Assembly (NCBI RefSeq): GCF_029784165.1
Contig: NC_073696.1
Location: 41,433,858 to 41,497,857 of the forward strand
Source: Wyeomyia smithii
Taxonomy: Eukaryota; Arthropoda; Insecta; Diptera; Culicidae
Direction of reading: 5' to 3'
DNA length: 64,000 bases
The translations under genes and the position numbers were made by a program. This document shows positions 57,235 to 64,000 of this stretch, piece after piece; positions within the stretch are counted from its first letter, which is position 1, and the number at the start of each line of letters is the position of its first letter. The notes beneath the pieces are model-generated. The model was not told where the DNA came from. It saw only the letters and a list, made by a program, of their open reading frames with translations, and did not search any database.

Positions 57235-57880
57235 GTTTGAGACCCCTCCCTCCTCTGGAAGGGAGGGGTCCCATACAAAAGAAACATACATTTCTGCACA
57301 ACTTAAGAACTAATCAAGTAAATGAAATCAAATTTGGCATGTGAATGTCTTTAGGGGTAAAAAATATGTCCAAAATGTTTCGAAGCCCCTCCCTCTTCTG
57401 GAAGGGAGGGGCTCCATACAGTTTTCTGTACATCTCGAGAGCTAACCAATTGAATGGAACCCAATTTGGCAGGTGAATGTTTTTAGGGGAAACAAACATG
57501 TCCAAAATGTTTCGAAGCCCCTCTCTCTTCTGGTTCCATGCAAATTCAACACAAATTTCTGCACAGCTCGAGAAATAATCAAGTAAATGGGCCCAAATTC
57601 GATATGTTGAGGTTTTTGAGAGCAAAATATAACTTCATAGTGGTTCGACACCTCTCTGGAAGAGAGGACTCAAACAAATGAATCTCAAATTTATTCACAA
57701 TCCAAAACTAATCAAGTAAATGGAACCAAATTTGGCATGTGGAGGTTTTTGGGAGCAGAAAATATTTTCATGGTGTTTCCACACCCCTCCTACTTCTGGA
57801 TGGGAAGGCTCTTATACAAATTAAACACAAATTTCTATGCTGGTTTGACACTCCTCCGTGCTCTGGAAGGGGAGGGAGGT
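57235..57880 (+). repeat. Minisatellite A, about 130-146 bp units
   Basis: Six occurrences of a CCCCTCCCTCxTCTGGAAGG-type palindrome at about 57242, 57388, 57519, 57649, 57782 and 57851. Most are separated by an AACTAATCAAGTAAATGGAA and TTTGGCATGTGxAxG spacer. Confidence 0.8.
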
Positions 57881-57904
57881 CTCTCATACAAATTAAACAG
57901 ATAT

Positions 57905-58440
57905 TTCAACCAGGTTTCTCGAAAAACAGCCTAAAATGGTCGGGTCAATTCACAGGAGCCAGAATTTTTCGGAAAACAGCTAAAAATGACCAAATACCCT
58001 TCAATATCAATGTTTCCGGAACCTGAATGACGGCCAGAGGTCAAAAATAGATTTCACATGTCATTTTGATGTCCAAGATGACGGCTTGCGGTTTATGGAA
58101 AACAGCCAAAAGTGGCAAAATACCACCCAATATGAGTATCCTTGGAACCAGAATGCTTCAAGGAGCTAAAAATTGACCTCAAACACCATTTTGAATTGTA
58201 AGATGGCAACTTCTGGAAAGCAGCTGACAACGACCGAACACTACTCAATATGGATATTTCCGTAATCGAGATGATGCACAGAAACCAAACATTGACCCTG
58301 GACCTGGACACCATTTTGAATTCAAAGATGACTACTTTCAGTTTCTGGAAAACAACCAAAATAACTGAATTCCACCCAATACGGGTATTTCCGGAATCAG
58401 ATTTATGTCAAAAAAATAGCTGAAAATGACCAATATGGAT
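57905..58440 (+). repeat. Minisatellite B, about 125-150 bp units
   Basis: About four diverged units, each with GGAAAACAGC, ACCACCCAATATG, ATTTCCGGAA, GACCTCAAACACCATTTTGA and AAGATG in the same order. Confidence 0.75.
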
Positions 58441-59591
58441 ATTTTTAGAATAGAGGTGATGTACAGAAGCCAAAAAACGAGAATGTTGTCATTCCGATAA
58501 AACCAATCATCCAAACGATTTGTCTTTCGACGTTGATCATATCCTATGGCCGATTCGTCGTGCATTTGCAGACTATTAGCAAAATTCAAAGAATCCATGA
58601 ATTTGGAATGTTCGAAATTATTTATTAACATAAAAATGGGTGGTACGAATTTGCCGGGTTAGCTAGTATCTAAATATATAAATTAGGGAGAGAGACAGAA
58701 ATACGCGTACCTCCATAATTTGGCAATGGATTTTCCGATTTGTATGCAATTTACTTTGTTTTGTCGTCTTTATACAAGGAATTTTTGTACGGAGAGAAAA
58801 ACTGGAAAATATTGAAGAAAGAACTTTGTGAAGAAAAATAGTGTTTCTACAGAGAGCATCCGTAAGAAGAGATAGACATACATAGCGCATTCTTAGAAGG
58901 CATGGACAAATTTTCAGTTGTTTGTTTGCCAGTTGACAACTAGGGTAAAAGCACCGGTTTTGGCCATAGTATGTTATGTATGAGAGATTTTGTCCTTTTT
59001 CCTTCCAAAAAATGTGATTGAATCAGTTCAACGTGGAAATCGGATGAATTCGCCTCTATTCTGCATTTAACATATTTTCCAACCAAAAAAATTCTCTATG
59101 CTCTCATTGTAGGGAACAAGGATAGAAAAGCAAGAAAGAGAGCGAGTGTGGGAGAAAGAAAGATAGACTACAAACGAGAGAGCGTAGAAAAAGCAACAAA
59201 AGAAATAAAAGTCAGTCGTATGATTAACATTTAGTGAGAAGGACGTTTTGATCATGGTTGGCAAAAATCCAGAAAATGGATGGACAAGACACTACACTCA
59301 TTTCGCCCATAGCATTTCTGAATTGGCCACTAGGGGCTCCTATTTTGGCCAATTCGCAAAAAAATTGAAGTCACACGAATTTATTTTATAATGTGACTTG
59401 ACCATTTATGTATATTTATCAGCAGAAAATCGTCGTTTTTTCAACTAACTAAAAGGCCAGTTTATCTTTTATTCAAACTAAATAATAATATTATATTCAC
59501 ACATAGCTAGCAGGGCAAAGTACTTCGATTTAGAATTTCATTCAAATTGAGCGGGATGTTTAATAACACTGACATCACATCATTTATCTAT

Positions 59592-59781
59592 GGTATCGGG
59601 TCTATTATCGTCAGGTTTTACCTATTATCGTCCGGGGGGTTAATAAAGTAATAGAGAACTAATCTTTTGCAAAAAGATGCTCTGCATTATGAAGAACCAT
59701 CATGCAAGTAATTACCGCTCTAGGACATCATTTACCCCCGAACGATATTAGGTAAATCCTGACGATAATAGAGCCCATACC
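59592..59781. mobile_element. MITE, 190 bp, CTAT duplications
   Basis: About 50 bp inverted arms share TCTATTATCGTCAGG and TTTACCTA; CTAT flanks both sides (59588-59591 and 59782-59785). Nested in 58943-60970. Confidence 0.75.
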
Positions 59782-60165
59782 CTATATTATTTTTTGTCTG
59801 TCTTTGATCTATATAAGCTTCCTCGCTATGCTTTTTTTCACATAGAAACTTATTCGTATTATTTGCTAACATCAACCTTGGTTACCAGAACACTAGGTTA
59901 AGAGTCCGAAGCGTTAGTTTTTATAAATACAACTCAAGTTACAGTTTTGGTAATAAACTGAATGAATTGTCGGCATGCAGCCAGACCGAGTCAAGCGCCA
60001 AAAACATTGATTTCGAGTAATCGACGTTCAAAGTTTACCCACCCCGTTTGTTTCCTGTAAGCTGCTATAAACAATTTTTGTTATAGTATCATAATGAACT
60101 GTTCAAATGATTTCGTTTTTTCATAAAAGAAAGAATATTCATTTTCACATCGACTGGTGTAAATA

Positions 60166-60289
60166 AAGGCCAAAATACACACACGGCGCAATGACACCTT
60201 CTTCATACATGATAGAAGGCGTGATCGCTATCCCGCCTTCCATTTTGTATGGAGCAGGCGTCGTTACGCCGTGTGTGTATTTGGGCCTT
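60166..60289. repeat. Palindromic MITE, about 124 bp
   Basis: Ends AAGGCC...ATACACACACGGCG and CGCCGTGTGTGTAT...GGCCTT pair over about 25 bp; inner blocks GAAGGCG and CGCCTTC add more stem. Nested in 58943-60970. Confidence 0.75.
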
Positions 60290-60970
60290 AGCTCATTTTT
60301 TAAAAAAATGGCGCTTGGTTCGGTTTGATCGCACGCCAACCAAATGGAGCGGATGTTTTTGGGAAAGTGTGAGACAGAATACCATTCTCATCCCCTTATA
60401 TCAAAAACCTCCAGAACCACTGGAAGTTGGGGTGCACATATCTCATGCGATACCTAATAACAGCCCGAAAAACTCCGTACTTTTCAAGTTTTGCATCAAC
60501 GTTAATACGTTACCATGATGTTGTTTGCATATGGCCAATATCTGGATTACGAATTGTGGAATTGTATTGACATATGGCCAAGAATGGATCAGTGAACGTT
60601 TTTGGAAGCAGTTTGGTAATTTTGATATTGAAGAGAAAAGTCATAGCAAGATATTTTTATACATGTGCTGTAGTAAGTTGTGCCTGATGTTGGTAACAAA
60701 ATATGTTATAGAAACGGACAAACTTAAACAAAGTTATGCTCTATGAAAAATAGCTTGAAAATTACCTAAACGTTAGACTGTATAGTAAACTGGGGAAAGT
60801 ATACTTAGTTCTTTTATACTACGCGTGTTTATTTGCTACAGTTTGTAATAATTTTGTCGGAAAATACCAGCAGTTTAAATAGGAGTAATTTAAGATACTT
60901 TTTCACAATTATCAATTATTTTCTATCATGGCCAAAACTGGTGCTATGGCCAAAACCGGTGCTTCTACCC

Positions 60971-61699
<729 letters not shown>

Positions 61700-62790
61700 C
61701 TCATGTCCAAGCTTGCCTTTGAATAAATAAAACATTATTTACCTCTGCCACTTTTTCACCGAAAAAAAAAATAAGTAAAAACACTTTTTCTTTGATGCGG
61801 AGACTTCTTTAATGGCACTTTAGGACAACTTGGTCAAACGACAAATGATAAACACTCACTCCCAGTTATCATTTAGTGGTAGAACTTTGTGCAATTCTAA
61901 GTTACGCCTTTGATGAAAAATGGCTTTGCACATTCGCGGTGTTGCTTATGGTTAATGAGAGTGCAGTGAACAGTAACAGTCCACATTCCACTTGCACGAC
62001 TTGAGGGAGAGCGGGGGTTACGCAAATTTCAACGCTTGTCCACGGTAGGTGGGAGGAGAGGAGCTGTGAAGATAATATCCTCATGGATACAATATTTTTT
62101 CTAAAAAAAAAATAATCTGCCAAAAAATATATTGGCCTGTAACCAAAATTCTACTGCATTTGTGATCAACTTGGTCTCTAAGATATATTTTTTGTTTTAA
62201 GCGGTTGTTTTTCGTTAGCAGATGTACTTTCGCTTTTTTTTATGATAGCTTGAAATTCTTTTTCACGAACTATGTTTTAATTTTTTGACGCGTTTTCAAC
62301 TAAGCTGTGAGCTAAAGTTAAAACCAGTTTTGTCTTTAGTCTCATCCTCTTATGGATCTACTTTTAGCTAAATTGTGAAACAATTTCGGTTTCACTTTTT
62401 TCTTTTTTTTTTTGTTCTTCTGAGTTCGATTCACTGTCTTTTTGATTTCTCCATAGAATTATTTAATTGATTTTAACCAGATTTAAGATTTTACTCGACG
62501 GGACTCGAACCTGCAATCTACGATCGGAAATTTTGGGAATTACAATTGACTTCCATTGGTTAATCATATGCAACTTTGATCACTTTATTACTATTTTCGT
62601 TTTTGATCCCAACTGTTTTTAAATGTGATTTACTTTTAATAAAATGTTTATTTATTTCATCAATCAGGATAGACTACATACAGTTTTATATACATATATG
62701 ATAAATTGTTAAATTTGTCTTCTGTTTAAAGCATTTTTTATTGCTGCCCTAAACATAGTTACGTCAATGCTCATCATTTGGTTCATAGAT
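61700..62790. other. No gene; SINE-like B-box at 62502-62512
   Basis: GGGACTCGAACCTGCAATC (complement GGTTCGAGTCCC) at about 62501-62518 is a tRNA-type B-box, and the surroundings (62200-62500) resemble the 44640-45240 repeat, which also ends at a GGACTCGAACC word (45252-45262). This hints at a tRNA-headed repeat with a satellite-like body. Confidence 0.35.
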
Positions 62791-62799
62791 TATATCGTT

Positions 62800-63395
62800 G
62801 ATAAAAGATAGACCTTAGCGTTTCTCTTCGTTTTACAAGCGTTTCAATGTTAGTTAGCATGCACCGTGATTCATATGATGGGAGTATCAAAGAGTGCATA
62901 CAACAAAAACTGTTTTTGAACTGATTCTATTCTTGCTACATGTTCAATACAATATTCGAAAACAGATCTGTCATACGATACATAAAGTGTCTCAATGGTA
63001 TAGGGGTCTTTAAAATTGTAGCTGAACCTTTTGATGAATCCTTACATACTGAGGGCTTTATTGATCATTGTATTATAGTGTTCCATAAATGTTAGTTTTG
63101 AGTCAAGTATTATGCCTAGGTCTACTCCTTTTAATCAACTAATTTCCTAAAGTGAAGCTGAAATCATGATTGTTGTGTTTTTTCGAGTAGGATATTATGT
63201 TGCATTTTTTAATATAAAGATCCAGTAGATCATTGGCACGTATCTCCATGTACATGTCGTCTGCATAGATAAGTACTTCGGCGCGTTTCAGTACAAGATT
63301 GACATAGTCGCTAAACATAATGACCAATAATGAACCCAAGTGGGAACCCTGTGGAACACCAGAAGTGACTTCAATTTCGACAGCTTTTAGGCGTT
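62800..63395 (-). pseudogene. Non-LTR RT fragment (CR1/I-like)
   Basis: The minus strand reads VTSGVPQGSHLGSLLVIMF (about 63365-63310), then IYADDMYMEI with the catalytic Asp pair (63270-63240), then, after a shift, GVDLGIILDSKLTFMEHYN (about 63120), RFSYNFKDPYTIETLY and ARIESVQKQFLLYAL (to about 62900). This follows RT motifs B, C and D/E and the thumb. Stops at several places make it a pseudogene. The clade is uncertain. Confidence 0.7.
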
Positions 63396-63680
63396 CTATT
63401 CGTCAAGGACGATTCGATCCATGCTAGCAGTGTCGCTCTCAATCTTATACGCTGAGCTTAAAAAGTAGCAGCGGAATATCAACTCTATAAACGCCGTTAA
63501 TCGTTGCAGTGCCGTTAATCGTTTTGATGTTAACAGTTGCCTTAACGGTGAGTGCCTTGGCAATTCTCTAACATACAGGTTAACTACGAATATGCTTTCT
63601 TTAATCTGATCATTCGATACTTCAATATAAGACTTACCGTCGTTGGGTTGTATATTAAATAAGTTGCATCGTATTTTCAT
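63396..63680 (-). CDS. Open frame of 94 codons upstream of the RT fragment, unidentified
   Basis: This frame lies immediately 5' (minus strand) of the RT motifs, in the place where RT motif A would be expected. It reads SNDQIKESIFVVNLYVRELP, RQLLTSKRLTALQRLTAFIE and ends RIVLDE, and I do not recognise an RT motif in it. It may be a fused piece of another repeat or the product of rearrangement. Confidence 0.25.
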   Translation of the reverse strand: MKIRCNLFNIQPNDGKSYIEVSNDQIKESIFVVNLYVRELPRHSPLRQLLTSKRLTALQRLTAFIELIFRCYFLSSAYKIESDTASMDRIVLDE

Positions 63681-64000
63681 ACCCTAAAGTATTTCGTCCG
63701 GGTGAAAAATGCAGGCCATTGGCAAAAACTTAAACCATCTATTTTATTTTTGACAGCTTGGATTTGCCATGTATTGTGGAACTTTTGGCAGCCCACATTT
63801 TTTTTTAAATTAGCCCTTATAAACTGCAACCTGTGAGCTACGCATACAAGGGTAGTAACTTTAACCCCAGTCACGTAACTTTTACATTAGTTAGTACTGC
63901 AGCTGTTGTGGTTACACCGTTTGCCTCAAGCGGTACAAAAACAGAGATGAATTGTCTGTGCACTTAGAATGAAAGCCTTCTTAGCTCTCTGTTTTATTAT

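Larger units (their letters stand above)
57096..58666 (+). mobile_element. Helitron-like element built of minisatellites
   Basis: Starts at a (TCTA)n run and ends GCCGGGTTAGCTAG followed by T (58653-58667), fitting the Helitron CTRR-T rule with a 5' TC. No inverted ends and no clear target duplication, also expected of Helitrons, but I see no strong hairpin before CTAG, so the class is uncertain. The interior consists of two different tandem arrays and no protein gene. Confidence 0.45.
58943..60970. mobile_element. TA-flanked DNA element, 2.03 kb, no transposase seen
   Basis: Ends read GGGTAAAAGCACCGGTTT and, inverted, GGGTAGAAGCACCGGTTT, continuing TGGCCATAG on both sides; each is bordered by TA. 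TA duplication suggests the Tc1/mariner superfamily. The right end repeats the GCACCGGTTTTGGCCAT word twice. The interior carries two smaller MITEs (59592-59781 and 60166-60289) and no transposase motif. Confidence 0.7.

Noticed and set aside
57235..57880. CRISPR-like array of spaced palindromes
   Set aside because: The host is eukaryotic, spacers are themselves repeated, and unit length varies; it is a minisatellite.

Overview
The window looks like eukaryotic, AT-rich, transposon-filled DNA from a culicine mosquito, most likely Aedes. The reasons are a tRNA-derived SINE of the Feilai type, a DD37E-type Tc1/mariner transposase remnant, RTE, Jockey and L1-clade non-LTR retrotransposons, and many palindromic MITEs. 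I found no intact host gene. Almost every recognisable coding region is a mobile-element protein or a decayed copy of one. Two pieces appear to derive from host genes: a ribosomal protein SA (laminin-receptor-like) pseudogene and a histone H2A pseudogene.

Layout. 0-9.5 kb: SINE copies, a 638 bp MITE, and a CACTA/EnSpm-type transposase pseudogene split by a 2.3 kb long-TIR transposon carrying an unfamiliar reverse-strand gene, followed by nested palindromes. 9.5-14 kb: a full-length Jockey-clade element (minus strand) with a 16 bp target-site duplication, one nonsense codon and one frameshift. 14-18 kb: a DD37E transposase tail, then apparently featureless DNA. 18.4-26.7 kb: two RTE-clade relics (minus strand); the second is split by a 2.37 kb hAT-type insertion with an exact 8 bp duplication. 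26.7-31.4 kb: one MITE, otherwise nothing firm. 31.4-36.6 kb: a decayed non-LTR ORF1 plus endonuclease, the RpSA pseudogene, a Feilai-like SINE, the H2A pseudogene with histone-type stem-loops, and several hairpins. 37-42 kb: a TTAA-flanked MITE, a 1 kb foldback, and a 270-unit hexanucleotide satellite. 44.6-52.2 kb: a decayed satellite interrupted by a CAGTGGTGG-ended element that itself contains an L1-clade retrotransposon. 52.6-64 kb: another SINE, a TATA/Inr promoter candidate, a Helitron-like element built of minisatellites, a 2 kb TA-flanked element with smaller MITEs inside it, an (AT)n tract and a CR1/I-like reverse-transcriptase fragment.

The genes do not form a pathway. The main story is insertion history: nesting order, TSD integrity and reading-frame damage give relative ages. 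The Jockey copy and the hAT insertion look youngest (perfect TSDs). The RTE relic at 18-20 kb, the 31-33 kb relic and the host pseudogenes look old. All family assignments rest on motif recognition by eye; no database search was run.
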